Shown in pieces: positions 17,549 to 26,633 of a stretch of 45,912 nucleotides of DNA (within the stretch, counting starts at the first letter, position 1; every line of letters begins with the position of its first letter). The notes under the pieces were generated by a model. It did no database searches. It was not told where the DNA came from and saw only the letters and a list, made by a program, of their open reading frames with translations. The position numbers and the translations under genes are program-made. Location: contig JAAWBG010000027.1 of the NCBI GenBank assembly GCA_022792535.1, forward strand, positions 1-45,912, given 5' to 3'. This DNA comes from Lachnospiraceae bacterium (lineage in GTDB: Bacteria > Bacillota > Clostridia > Lachnospirales > Lachnospiraceae).

Positions 17549-19177
17549 TTATTTTCCTCCCGCTTCTTTTGTATTTTTTGCGTATTTTTCTGCAATGGCC
17601 TCTGCAATCTTCATGCCGTCCATGGCCGCTGACAGAATCCCGCCTGCATATCCTGCCCCTTCACCGCAGGGATACAGACCAGGTATATTGCTTTCAAATG
17701 TTTCATCTCTTGTGATCCGTACCGGAGAGGAGGTTCTGCTCTCCACACCGGATAAAATAGCATCATCTCGGTCAAAGCCAGGAATAGAATGCCCAAACTG
17801 ATGGATTCCCTGACAGAAGGAAGCCGCGATCTCTTCCGGGAACAGCTGATGGAGGGCTCCAAACGTATGCTGTCCTTTGAAACAGGAGGGAAAACTGCCG
17901 TAAGATGTTGAAATCTTCCCCTTTTCAAAATCTCCAAATAATTGCTGCGGAACTTTCCCGCCGCCTAACTGATAAGATTTTTCTTCTAATTTCCGCTGAA
18001 ATTCCACGCCGCTTAAGGGGTGGGAAGAACCAAAATCTTTCGGTGTTACTGTAACAATAATAGCGCTGTTGGCATTTTCGCCGCCACGGCCGCTGTAACT
18101 CATTCCGTTGACAGCGATACGTCCCTTTTCTGAAGAGGCGTTTACCACATAGCCGCCGGGACACATACAAAAAGAATAGACGCCTCGTCCATTTTCCAGA
18201 TTCGCAGTTAATTTATAGGAAGCTGCCGGAAGGATTTTGGCCGCCTCCTGCCCATACTGGCTTTCGTTAATCAGAGATTGTGGATGTTCTACCCGAAGTC
18301 CCACTGCAAATGATTTGGCTTCCATATTCAGCCCTGCCTCTAAAAGCATGGCAAAGGTATCTCTGGCGCTGTGGCCGATGGCAAGAACTGCCAGATCTGT
18401 CTCAATGGTAAATTCTTTCCCATCCGTGACACAGGTTAGGGCATGTAGTTTTTCCTGTCGAAACTCCAGATCTGTAACGCAGGTGCGAAAATAGAAAACA
18501 CCGCCCCAGGCTTCAATCTGTCTGCGCATATTTACAATCACATCCCTCAGTTTATCGGTTCCAATATGAGGTTTATTCTGATATCGAATGGCTTTTGGTG
18601 CTCCATGGCGAATCAAGATATCCAAGACTTCCCTGTTTCGTCCCTTTACATCTTTGACCATTGTATTTAATTTTCCATCTGAAAAAGTCCCTGCGCCTCC
18701 TTCTCCAAATTGAACGTTGGATTCTGTCTGCAGCTGATTGGTCTGCCAGAAAGCTTCCACATCCTGCATGCGGTCTTCCATCCGTTTTCCACGTTCGATA
18801 ATGATAGGGGCATAGCCATGTTTAGCCAAAAGATAGGCGCAGAATAATCCAGCCGGACCGCTTCCTACAATCACAGGAGGAGCCTTCAGAGTCTCCTGTC
18901 CACTGTCTGGAAACTGATAGCAGTGATCTTTTGCAGGAAAAATCTGATTTTTCTGGTTTTCTTTTCTGCGCTGAAGTACCTGAGCTTCTTTTTTCACTTG
19001 GATATCTACTGTATAGACATAGCAGATCTCTTGTTTCTTCCGGGCGTCAATAGATTGCTTTTGAATCTGACAGCTTAGAATTTCCTTTGGAGAGATATGA
19101 AGTAATTTTGCAATTTTCTGTAAGAATTGTTCCTCTGTATGAGAAATAGGAAGTTTCAACTGTTGAACCCTTATCAT
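17549..19177 (-). CDS. FAD-dependent oxidoreductase (COG2509-type)
   Basis: 542-residue flavoprotein. The dinucleotide-binding motif 'VIVGSGPAGLFCAYLLAKHG' starts near residue 102, after an N-terminal domain of about 95 residues characteristic of this uncharacterised family. Further family features are 'NVQFGEGGAGTFSDGKLNT', 'LAIGHSARDTF' and the C-terminal FAD contact 'GLYPCGEGAGYAGGILSAAMDG'. The substrate is unknown. Its ATG overlaps the stop of the upstream flavoprotein as ATGA, and mutS begins four bases after its stop. Confidence 0.85.
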   Translation of the reverse strand: MIRVQQLKLPISHTEEQFLQKIAKLLHISPKEILSCQIQKQSIDARKKQEICYVYTVDIQVKKEAQVLQRRKENQKNQIFPAKDHCYQFPDSGQETLKAPPVIVGSGPAGLFCAYLLAKHGYAPIIIERGKRMEDRMQDVEAFWQTNQLQTESNVQFGEGGAGTFSDGKLNTMVKDVKGRNREVLDILIRHGAPKAIRYQNKPHIGTDKLRDVIVNMRRQIEAWGGVFYFRTCVTDLEFRQEKLHALTCVTDGKEFTIETDLAVLAIGHSARDTFAMLLEAGLNMEAKSFAVGLRVEHPQSLINESQYGQEAAKILPAASYKLTANLENGRGVYSFCMCPGGYVVNASSEKGRIAVNGMSYSGRGGENANSAIIVTVTPKDFGSSHPLSGVEFQRKLEEKSYQLGGGKVPQQLFGDFEKGKISTSYGSFPSCFKGQHTFGALHQLFPEEIAASFCQGIHQFGHSIPGFDRDDAILSGVESRTSSPVRITRDETFESNIPGLYPCGEGAGYAGGILSAAMDGMKIAEAIAEKYAKNTKEAGGK

Positions 19178-20463
19178 AGGCCACCTCTTTTTTTCTGAAA
19201 CTCATGCTCCCAATGAGCTTCTTTTCCACAAAAACCAGCGGCGGAGATTCCTGCCATATACCCGCTGGTCCAGGCCCATTGCAAGTTATAGCCGCCGCAC
19301 ATACCATCTATGTCCATAACCTCCCCTGCAAAAAAAAGCCCGTTGACTCGTTTTGATTCCATAGTTTTCGGACAGATCTCATCTGTGTCAACGCCGCCGG
19401 CTGTTACCTGGGCTCCGTCAAACCCTTTGGTTCCTATTACATCCACTGTGAAATTCTGTGTCTGAAAGGCCAGGCTCTTTCGTTCTCTTTCACTGCAGCG
19501 TACCGCTGGTTTCTCCGGTATGATCTTACTCTTCTTCAACAAGACGAGATTGAGTTTTTCTGGAAATAATCCAATCAAAGCTTCTCTGGCAGTCTTGTCT
19601 GCGCCCCAAACATAAAATCGGTTTTCTAACAATTCTTCTGTCTGCTTCCGATTCAAATCTGGAAGAAAGTTGATACTTGCCCTCACCTTTTTGTCATAGA
19701 GAAGACCATAGGCTCCATAGCGGCTGACCTGAAATACCGGAATACCGGAAATACCAAAAGAAGTCAGTTGAAGTTCTCCTCTGTCCTCTGAAATTTTTTC
19801 ATCATCTATGTAAAGTTCCACCTTACCGTCTGCACGAATTCCTGCAATTTCTTTGAAAAATGACTGTTTTACTTGCAATTGCACCAACGCAGGCACGATA
19901 TCTGTCAATTTATGTCCGAAACTTACAAGATAGGGAATGCCGCTGCCATCGCTGCCCGTCTGTTTCGCCGCTTTTCCACCAGTGGCAATAATACAGGATC
20001 TACTCTGAAATCCTCCTTGTTTGGTCTGAAAGAGAAAAAAATCATTTTCTTTTTGAATGGAACGAATACCAATCTCATAACCTATGGATACAGAGAGTCT
20101 TCGACATTCCATCAACAGTACTTCCCGTATGGCAGAGGCTTGTCCGCTTGCAGGATAATAATAGCCATCTCGTTTGCTCCTGGGCTCTATTCCCAGTTCC
20201 TGAAAAAAGGCCAATGTTTCTTTCAGGCCAAACTGTTCCAGCGCAGGCAAGACAAAGGCAGGGTTCTTGCCTCTGTAATATGCAATGCCCTGCTTTTCAT
20301 TGGTAAAATTACATTTTCCATTTCCTGTGGCAAGGATCTTCTTCCCTGCTTGATCCATATGTTCTAAAATGAGAACCTTTGCACCTGCTCTTGCCGCCCA
20401 GATTCCTGCAGTAAGACCCGCTGCCCCTGCCCCCACAACGATCACATCAAATTGGTTTTTCAT
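19174..20463 (-). CDS. NAD(P)/FAD-dependent oxidoreductase, HI0933/BaiN-like family
   Basis: 429-residue flavoprotein with N-terminal 'VIVVGAGAAGLTAGIWAARAGAKVLILE' (residues about 7-34), 'KKILATGNGKCNFTN', 'ATGGKAAKQTGSDGSG' and C-terminal 'GLFFAGEVMDIDGMCGGYNLQWAWTSG'. These are hallmarks of the HI0933/BaiN-like family (Rossmann fold plus inserted domain). Some members are bile-acid 3-oxo-delta4-cholenoate reductases, but most have no proven substrate, so no symbol is given. It is the first gene of the repair operon, behind a strong promoter. Confidence 0.87.
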   Translation of the reverse strand: MKNQFDVIVVGAGAAGLTAGIWAARAGAKVLILEHMDQAGKKILATGNGKCNFTNEKQGIAYYRGKNPAFVLPALEQFGLKETLAFFQELGIEPRSKRDGYYYPASGQASAIREVLLMECRRLSVSIGYEIGIRSIQKENDFFLFQTKQGGFQSRSCIIATGGKAAKQTGSDGSGIPYLVSFGHKLTDIVPALVQLQVKQSFFKEIAGIRADGKVELYIDDEKISEDRGELQLTSFGISGIPVFQVSRYGAYGLLYDKKVRASINFLPDLNRKQTEELLENRFYVWGADKTAREALIGLFPEKLNLVLLKKSKIIPEKPAVRCSERERKSLAFQTQNFTVDVIGTKGFDGAQVTAGGVDTDEICPKTMESKRVNGLFFAGEVMDIDGMCGGYNLQWAWTSGYMAGISAAGFCGKEAHWEHEFQKKRGGL

Positions 20464-20518
20464 AAGTGTTTCTCCAAACTGATTTCAGATCTCCTGAAAC
20501 CAGGACTCCTTGAGATAA

Positions 20519-20547
20519 ATTATAGCATACCTAATTATAAGATTCAA
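20519..20547 (-). promoter_or_regulatory. SigA-type promoter for the FAD-mutS-mutL-miaA operon
   Basis: On the minus strand TTGAAT (20542-20547) is followed after exactly 17 bases by TATAAT (20519-20524), and TG stands one base before the -10 (extended -10). The start of transcription would be near 20512, about 50 bases before the first ATG. Confidence 0.75.
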
Positions 20548-20552
20548 GGCTG

Positions 20553-20960
20553 CTAACTGGTGTAATTTTCCAGGAAATTGTAGAGCTGGCCCTCTGTTTC
20601 AATGGGTTTTCCCTGTCGGATTTCTTCCTGCAGATCTGTGGGAAGATTAGTTACAAGAATATCTGTGACAGCGTACAGTGTTTTCCGGTCTGCATAATAG
20701 ACTGCCACATAACCTTCTTCCTCTAACAGGATATATGCATAAGATGTGACGACTTTTAAACTTTCTTCCAGGTCTTCTTCTGCCCTTTTCGTCTCCTGCT
20801 GTGCCAAAAGAGATTGATTCTCCTGCTGCAGAAGTTCAATCTGTTTTTCGTAATTTTTCCAGTTTTTCTGTGTGCCTGCAAAGAATCCAATGCTGAGACT
20901 GCAGGCAGCGCTAAGAATAATACCAAACAGAAATAAGCGGATACTACATTTTCTTTCCAT
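20553..20960 (-). CDS. Small membrane-anchored protein with coiled coil, unknown function
   Basis: 135 residues: a short basic start, one membrane helix (about residues 8-28), a coiled coil (about 35-68, rich in Gln, Glu and Leu) and an extracytoplasmic C-terminal domain of about 65 residues ('EEEGYVAVYYADRKTLYAVTDI', then a Glu-rich end). The C-terminal part is reminiscent of small domains seen in BofC-like sporulation proteins, but this is only an impression from the sequence. It has ATG with GGAG upstream and stands alone between the flippase gene and the repair operon. Similar small proteins occur in related genomes as hypotheticals. Confidence 0.7.
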   Translation of the reverse strand: MERKCSIRLFLFGIILSAACSLSIGFFAGTQKNWKNYEKQIELLQQENQSLLAQQETKRAEEDLEESLKVVTSYAYILLEEEGYVAVYYADRKTLYAVTDILVTNLPTDLQEEIRQGKPIETEGQLYNFLENYTS

Positions 20961-21049
20961 CTCAAACTCCTTTTTAATGGTAGTATCTGCTAATTTTTCT
21001 ATCTTTATACAATTTTATATAGATTCTGTTTTCAAGATATCATCTTCTG

Positions 21050-22705
21050 CTACATTAAATGCAGTTTTTTGCCAATCTTAATAATCAGATTTCCCATCGG
21101 AAAGCTCCGCAATTCGTGTTCACGCAGGCCTCGCAGCAGCAACAACAGTATTCCATAGACACAGACGCCTACCACAATAGAGGTAAGTGTAGAAATGGCG
21201 TTGATCTTGATGGTTTTCATCATAAAATAGTATACGCCATATACAACTCCACCCATAATCGCTGCTGAAATTCCAGGGACAATAAAGGTCCGTTTGATCT
21301 CCTGCCGATACCGCAGATATTTCCGAATGGCCATTCCATTTAAAATACACATCAAAAAGGAAAAGAAGGTATTTGCCCATACCACTGCATAGATATTCAG
21401 ATCTAATCCATACATCAGAGCCGCCAGTACGCCAATATGTATCACCAGTGCAATCACAGCATTTTTTACCGGAACATTCATTCGATTGATTCCCTGAAGA
21501 ATGCCGTTGCTTAAGGTTGACAGAGAGTAAAAGATAATGGAAACTGCACCAATCTGCATCATTCGGGCGGTCAGCTCCCGGCTGTCCTGAAACAGAAGCT
21601 GCAAAATCGGAGATGCAAGAACTCCCATTCCCACAGCGCATGGAATGGCGATTACCATAATAAATCGTATGGAGTAAGCGATTTTTCGTTTTACCTGAGG
21701 GATGTCCTTTGCTGCAAAGGCGGTGGAGAGGCTTGGAACGCTGGAAGCCGATATGGAGGAAGCGATAGCAATCGGTACGTTTACCAATACCTTATATTCT
21801 CCCACATAGATTCCCCACATGGTACTATAGTCTTTGGCCTTATATCCCTGCAGTGCTGCAATCTGTTTAAAAACCCCCAAATCCAGGAAAGAAGTAATAT
21901 TGTAAATGGTAGTGCTCAGCAATACAGGAATAATAGTGAGGATCAGCACAGAAAAGATGGAACGGTAACTTTCCACATGTTTACTTCGATCCCTCTGAGC
22001 CATCCGTTTAAAGACCGGACGGTATATGATCAGCACAAACAAGGTGAACAAGAGAGCCGCTAAAGCTCCTGCCCCAGTTCCGATGGTTCCTCCTGCCGCA
22101 CCGTAGGCCTCCGCGTAGGTAGCGGGATTGCCCAATACAGCACCGATCCTTGTGCCATATTGATAGAGCATATAAGCAGTCCACACGCTGATCACAGCAT
22201 TGATCACTTGTTCGATCAACTGAGACACCGCGCTTGGCATCATGGTACCCATGCCCTGAAAAAATCCCCGGACTACCCCAAGAACCGCCACAATCAGCAA
22301 TGTGGGAGCCAGTACTTGAAGGGCAAAGATACTTAAAGGCGTTCTTACAATGTAAGTTGTAATAATACCGGCACCAAAATAGATGATCAAACCAGCAATG
22401 GTTCCAGACAAAAAAGCAAAGATCAAAGCTCCCTTAAAGATTCGATAAGCATTTCTTTTCTGTCCCTTTGCCATTCTGGTAGAAACCAATTTGGAAACTG
22501 CCAGCGGAAGACTATAGGAGGAGATCAACAGCAAAATACTGTAGATCTCCATCGCAGTGCCATAATAGTCATTTCCAATATCACCGATAATTGATTTTAA
22601 GGGAATCCGATACAGCAATCCTATGACGCGGCTGATAATAGAGGCCACTGCCAGGATCGAACCCTGTACCAGAAAATTAGATTCATTTTTCTTCGTTTTA
22701 CTCAT
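21050..22705 (-). CDS. MOP-superfamily lipid/polysaccharide flippase, SpoVB/MurJ-like
   Basis: 551-residue polytopic protein with about 14 membrane segments. It begins 'FLVQGSILAVASIISRVIGLLYRIPL' and contains 'VVRGFFQGMGTMMPSAVSQLIEQ' and 'LSTLSNGILQGINRM', all typical of the SpoVB/YtgP branch of the MOP superfamily. Members translocate lipid-linked wall or polysaccharide precursors (lipid II in YtgP/MurJ-type proteins, or the spore cortex role of SpoVB). The sequence alone does not separate the two roles, so no symbol is assigned. It is flanked by same-strand genes. Confidence 0.85.
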   Translation of the reverse strand: MSKTKKNESNFLVQGSILAVASIISRVIGLLYRIPLKSIIGDIGNDYYGTAMEIYSILLLISSYSLPLAVSKLVSTRMAKGQKRNAYRIFKGALIFAFLSGTIAGLIIYFGAGIITTYIVRTPLSIFALQVLAPTLLIVAVLGVVRGFFQGMGTMMPSAVSQLIEQVINAVISVWTAYMLYQYGTRIGAVLGNPATYAEAYGAAGGTIGTGAGALAALLFTLFVLIIYRPVFKRMAQRDRSKHVESYRSIFSVLILTIIPVLLSTTIYNITSFLDLGVFKQIAALQGYKAKDYSTMWGIYVGEYKVLVNVPIAIASSISASSVPSLSTAFAAKDIPQVKRKIAYSIRFIMVIAIPCAVGMGVLASPILQLLFQDSRELTARMMQIGAVSIIFYSLSTLSNGILQGINRMNVPVKNAVIALVIHIGVLAALMYGLDLNIYAVVWANTFFSFLMCILNGMAIRKYLRYRQEIKRTFIVPGISAAIMGGVVYGVYYFMMKTIKINAISTLTSIVVGVCVYGILLLLLRGLREHELRSFPMGNLIIKIGKKLHLM

Positions 22706-22774
22706 AAGACTTCCTTAGATTCTTCCCTTTCACCTGTAGGTACATCGGATAACGGTAGCTTTCCAACAGGACCT

Positions 22775-23896
22775 TTACTGTTCTGCCGCTCTTGCCTCAG
22801 ACAATTCTTCTTCTGTTGCATACACGCCGAAACGATCCTGATAATCTTTGCGGGCAATACATACCCAGGTCTTTCCCTGATTCAAAGTAATTTCTTCTCC
22901 CTCTGCATTAAAATAACGAGCCGGGGAGTCTTCATTTGCTTTGGTCCAGGTTACTTTTTCCATTTTACCATTCGTGATATAGATTCCTTCTCCACCTGAC
23001 GTGGTATTGATATCCATATATCCATTGTCATCTTTGTATGACCAGTCACAGTACTGGATCAGAATATTTTTTGCTGTAAGCTGACTTTCATTTGCCCCGT
23101 CAATGTGTTTGTCCTTAAACTCATAGCGATAGTACAGTCCGTCTTCTGCATTGTATACAAACCAGGGTTTGTTGACAAAATACCCGGGACTCACCACAAG
23201 GGCGTCCTCACCATTAGCGAGTTCTACTGTTGTGTCATCATCGGCAAACTGATAATGTCCGCTGTAGTTATCAGAAAGCTCTGTGCGGTAGCCTTTCTTC
23301 TCGATTCCGGCATTGATGCCTTCCTCACTAGTGAATGCATTATGGGGAGATTTCCGGTTGGTGTCCCGATAAAACATAATGGACTCAATGGCAGAATCCA
23401 TGCCGCTTAAATTGTGCACGTCGTCCTGAGCCAAAATCGGTTCTGCATAAACTGCTTGTCCATAATGGGTATAAATCGCGTCAAATTCCTTTGCAAAATA
23501 GATGAAATAATGACGACAGCTTCGTACAGATCCTATTTTGTCCAATCCGGAATAATCCTGGAAAATAGCCATCAGACGAGTATAGGATCCCTCCACTGGA
23601 ACTTCATAGATTACGTCTGCTGAGGAGATTCCATACTGTGGCAGAGCGTCAGAGGTATTTCCGATCATAATGGCAACCGGCCTCTTTGCCGCCAAAGCTT
23701 CATCAATCCACTCTCCGGTCAGGTAGCTTCTCGCCTTTCCTTCTGGATTAGCTGGTTCCGGCTCCGGTTCTGGTTCCGGTTCTTCCACTACCGGTTCCGG
23801 TTCTGGTTCCGGCTCTGGTTCTTCTTTTTTGCCGCAGCCAGCCAGCATACTTAAAATACATGCAGCCAACAGCAGCCATAGGATACGTTTTTTCAT
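22775..23896 (-). CDS. DUF3048 (YerB-like) lipoprotein
   Basis: About 373-residue exported lipoprotein. The signal peptide ends in the lipobox 'LAGC' (about residues 17-20), followed by a Glu-Pro repeat linker and the DUF3048 domain ('RPVAIMIGNTSDALPQYGISSADVIYE', 'FQDYSGLDKIGSVRSCRHYF'), with the C-terminal DUF3048 half ending in 'GKTWVCI'. The function is unknown. The frame opens farther upstream, but ATG at 23896 has GGAGG at seven bases and gives a proper signal peptide ('MKKRILWLLL'). It follows ybeY on the minus strand. Confidence 0.87.
   Translation of the reverse strand: MKKRILWLLLAACILSMLAGCGKKEEPEPEPEPEPVVEEPEPEPEPEPANPEGKARSYLTGEWIDEALAAKRPVAIMIGNTSDALPQYGISSADVIYEVPVEGSYTRLMAIFQDYSGLDKIGSVRSCRHYFIYFAKEFDAIYTHYGQAVYAEPILAQDDVHNLSGMDSAIESIMFYRDTNRKSPHNAFTSEEGINAGIEKKGYRTELSDNYSGHYQFADDDTTVELANGEDALVVSPGYFVNKPWFVYNAEDGLYYRYEFKDKHIDGANESQLTAKNILIQYCDWSYKDDNGYMDINTTSGGEGIYITNGKMEKVTWTKANEDSPARYFNAEGEEITLNQGKTWVCIARKDYQDRFGVYATEEELSEARAAEQ
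23754..23823. repeat. Low-complexity Glu-Pro codon repeat
   Basis: A run of short near-repeats (GGTTCCGGTTCT-like on the plus strand) encodes two blocks of alternating Glu-Pro just after the lipobox of the DUF3048 protein, separated by VVEE. It probably forms a stiff extended linker from membrane to domain and is a likely site of repeat-number variation. Confidence 0.8.
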
Positions 23897-23948
23897 ATTC
23901 ATTCCTCCAAATTTTCTTTGTGGCTTGGTATAGAAATACACCATAAAT

Positions 23949-24443
23949 TTATCTTAAAATGCCCATCTGCTCCAGGATATTTTTCTGCTTTTCTTCCATA
24001 ACTGCAGCATCCTCCTGTGTCATATGGTCATATCCAAACAAATGAAGCATACTGTGCAGGATTAAAAAAGCATATTCTCGTTCCAGACTGTGGCCAAATT
24101 CCTCAGCCTGAGACTGAATCTTGTCCACACACAGTACAATATCCCCTAAAAAAGCCTCTCCTGTATCAGGATTAAAATTATCTTCTTCTTGTTCCACAGA
24201 TTCAAAATCCCCTGGTTTTTCATAAGAGATCATCGGAAAAGAAAGCACGTCTGTGGGAGCGTCAATCTGGCGGTATTCCTGGTTTAAGCGCTGAATCTCT
24301 TCCAAAGAAACCAACAGAAGACTGATCTCTGCTTCAAAAGGAAAGGACTCTGCATCTAAGGCAGCCTGTATCACTTTCTCTGCAAGTCTTTTATGATCAA
24401 AAGGAAATGAGACCTTTGTCTCTTCTTCTAAAATAAGGGTCAA
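23949..24443 (-). CDS. ybeY: Endoribonuclease YbeY (16S rRNA maturation)
   Basis: 164-residue metal-dependent RNase involved in 16S rRNA 3' maturation and ribosome quality control. The three-histidine zinc motif is clear in 'HSMLHLFGYDHM' (about residues 131-142), with 'NQEYRQIDAPTDVLSFPM' and 'GDIVLCVDK' upstream. The start appears to be TTG overlapping the stop of the PgpH-like gene (TTGA), with AAGGAGG ten bases upstream. The order phoH - pgpH-like - ybeY is conserved across firmicutes. Confidence 0.93.
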   Translation of the reverse strand: MTLILEEETKVSFPFDHKRLAEKVIQAALDAESFPFEAEISLLLVSLEEIQRLNQEYRQIDAPTDVLSFPMISYEKPGDFESVEQEEDNFNPDTGEAFLGDIVLCVDKIQSQAEEFGHSLEREYAFLILHSMLHLFGYDHMTQEDAAVMEEKQKNILEQMGILR

Positions 24444-25699
24444 AACAGCTTCGCCTCCTTGACAAGGTAATCTCTGATCTTTAGAAACATATTCATACTG
24501 AAACCAGATTCGTCATACAAGCCGGTTGCAGAATTATCATTTAAAGTCTGATACACCAGAATATCCTGATTCCAGGAACTAGAGAGAGTTGTCTTATCTA
24601 AAATCTCAAATTTGGCAACTACGCTGTCCACAATGTGCACGATTGCAGATTCCACTGTGGAAGGCAGCTTTTGTTCGCCGTTATATTCCTGTAATATAGC
24701 TACGATCTCTCTGGGAAGATGATTGCTTCTTGCCAGAGCCACTCCGTTTTCCACATAAGGTTCTCCTTCCATTCTACCGAGACGATAATAAAATCCTCCC
24801 GCCGCCGCCACATTGGGGTCGGCTCCCACTAAAATGGCACAGCCTGCAGAAAGTTCCGCCACTTTTTTTGCATGGGCATAATCGGCGTGGGAAAAATTCC
24901 AAACTGCCTGTACCAGTCCGAAATCTTCCTTCAATATCCGTTCCAATGCCTGCTTCCTGGAAACATCAAGATGAATACATAGTTTCTGGTACAAGGCTGC
25001 AGCGCCTATGGAAGAAAATATTCCATTACACACTCCATAGATTAACACATTCCCATTTAATTGGCCAGTCTGAACAAAAGAAAACAAAAAAATACTGACG
25101 AAGGTATAGAAAAACAGAAAAATGATTCCCCAACGCTGATTTTCATTTTTCTCAAAAAAAGTTACCGCCAGACACCCGCCGATCAACAAAAATATATCGC
25201 ACAGCAGGATATAAATATTTTCCTGTCCGCAGAGAGAAAGGACTGTTACATGGAAAACACCTGCCATCATGCCAAAAAAGGAATTTGTGATTACCCGCAT
25301 TCCCAGGGAAAAAAGCAGCACCGGTCTTGCATATTCTGGAAGAAAGTTAAGCAGAACTGCTGCGACACAGGAGATAAAATACCACTGGGCAATTTTTTTA
25401 TAATTGCCGGCTTTTTCATAGAATCTATCTTCCTGCAGACGATAAAATTCCATTCCTGCCAGAAATACAACCGTATAAAAAATACCAAAAAATACCAGAA
25501 CTGCCATTCGATCTTTTTCCTGGTGTCTGAGAGTTCCGGCAAAGACACATTCCAGAATCCCAAAAGCTGCCATACCAGCAAGCATAAGCCTTCGCTGTCT
25601 GCTGTCATGGTCTCTCAAATTTCTTAGACTTTCCATTTTTGGTTTTTTCTCTGCTGTTGTTTCCGGTTCCTTTTCTCTCACGTTTTTCATATTCCTCAT
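24440..25699 (-). CDS. PgpH-like (YqfF) membrane protein with degenerate HD domain
   Basis: 419 residues: a charged N-terminus, six or seven membrane segments (about residues 38-240) and a cytoplasmic C-terminal domain that aligns by eye with the HD phosphohydrolase domain of PgpH, the cyclic-di-AMP phosphodiesterase found at this locus. The family's long extracellular domain is absent and the protein is little more than half the usual length. The metal-binding sequence YHDIGK is replaced by 'YYRLGR' (Tyr305-Arg306), and the later HH-G motif by 'EYNGE', although His276 ('YAHAKK') remains. It is therefore probably not a phosphodiesterase. The first ATG overlaps phoH by 95 bases; internal ATGs at 25690 or 25636 are possible starts. 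Confidence 0.78.
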   Translation of the reverse strand: MRNMKNVREKEPETTAEKKPKMESLRNLRDHDSRQRRLMLAGMAAFGILECVFAGTLRHQEKDRMAVLVFFGIFYTVVFLAGMEFYRLQEDRFYEKAGNYKKIAQWYFISCVAAVLLNFLPEYARPVLLFSLGMRVITNSFFGMMAGVFHVTVLSLCGQENIYILLCDIFLLIGGCLAVTFFEKNENQRWGIIFLFFYTFVSIFLFSFVQTGQLNGNVLIYGVCNGIFSSIGAAALYQKLCIHLDVSRKQALERILKEDFGLVQAVWNFSHADYAHAKKVAELSAGCAILVGADPNVAAAGGFYYRLGRMEGEPYVENGVALARSNHLPREIVAILQEYNGEQKLPSTVESAIVHIVDSVVAKFEILDKTTLSSSWNQDILVYQTLNDNSATGLYDESGFSMNMFLKIRDYLVKEAKLF

Positions 25700-26633
25700 A
25701 AGCCTTTACTATTTTCTGTACCAAGGGGTGACGTACCACGTCACTGCTGGTCAATGTACATATTCCAATATCCTCCACATTTTTCAGAACCCTGAGAGCT
25801 ACGTCCAGTCCGGACACACTGCCAGGGGCCAAGTCTTTTTGAGTGGCATCCCCCGTCACCACAACTTTTGAGCCAAAGCCGATTCGGGTCAGAAACATTT
25901 TCATCTGAGCCGGCGTTGTGTTCTGAGCCTCATCCAAAATGATAAAAGCATTGTCCAGAGTTCTTCCCCTCATATAGGCAAGGGGCGCCACCTCAATCAG
26001 GCCTTTTTCCATATTTTTCTGAAAACTGTCCGCGCCCATAATCTGATATAATGCATCATAAAGAGGCCGCAGATAAGGATCAATCTTGCTCTGGAGATCT
26101 CCAGGTAGAAATCCCAGCTTCTCTCCCGCTTCAATGGCTGGTCTGGTCAAAATGATCCGGCTGACTTCTTCCTTTTTAAAAGCAGTGATTGCCATAGCCA
26201 TGGCAAGGTATGTCTTTCCAGTTCCGGCAGGCCCCATGCCAAATACGATCATTTTATTACGAATCTCATCCACGTATTTTTTCTGTCCAAGGGTCTTTGG
26301 TTTGACCGGCTTGCCGTTGATGGTATGACATATCAATTCTTTGTCAATTTCTAAAATAGACGATTCTTTCTCCTCAAAGGTAAGGGAAATGGCATAATCT
26401 ACATTCTGTTCTGTAATCTCATTGCCCCGCTTCGACAATTCAAAGAGCTGTGCAAATACTCTGGAGGCTTTTTTTACATCGTTGTTGGGACCCAGCAGTT
26501 TCATCTTATTCTCCCGGATTACCACGGTAACTCCAAAGGCCCGCTCTATCTTTTTCATAAATACATCAAACTGTCCGAACACATTCGACATATGTTCGGC
26601 AGGCATATCAATCTCTGTTTCCATCAGACTCAT
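25605..26633 (-). CDS. phoH: PhoH family ATPase
   Basis: 342-residue PhoH-like P-loop protein. It has an N-terminal KH-like region (about 20-95), Walker A 'GPAGTGKTYLAMAMA' (about 132-146), 'RPAIEAGEKLGFLPGDLQSKIDPYLRPLYDAL', and Walker B with 'AFIILDEAQNTTPAQMKMFLTRIGFGSKVVVTGD'. The C-terminal tail is basic and Lys/Gly/Asn rich. The family is thought to act in RNA metabolism alongside YbeY. Its start overlaps the end of yqfD by 26 bases, and its own 3' end overlaps the PgpH-like gene. Confidence 0.95.
   Translation of the reverse strand: MSLMETEIDMPAEHMSNVFGQFDVFMKKIERAFGVTVVIRENKMKLLGPNNDVKKASRVFAQLFELSKRGNEITEQNVDYAISLTFEEKESSILEIDKELICHTINGKPVKPKTLGQKKYVDEIRNKMIVFGMGPAGTGKTYLAMAMAITAFKKEEVSRIILTRPAIEAGEKLGFLPGDLQSKIDPYLRPLYDALYQIMGADSFQKNMEKGLIEVAPLAYMRGRTLDNAFIILDEAQNTTPAQMKMFLTRIGFGSKVVVTGDATQKDLAPGSVSGLDVALRVLKNVEDIGICTLTSSDVVRHPLVQKIVKAYEEYEKRERKGTGNNSREKTKNGKSKKFERP

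Noticed and set aside
23926-23943. Imperfect inverted repeat TGGTATA...TACACCA between ybeY and the DUF3048 gene.
   Set aside because: Short, one mismatch, AT-rich and without a T run; too weak to call an operator or terminator.
25061-25627. 188-codon plus-strand frame opposite the PgpH-like gene.
   Set aside because: Low-complexity Lys/Gln/His composition typical of the antisense of hydrophobic codons; no ribosome-binding site or domain.
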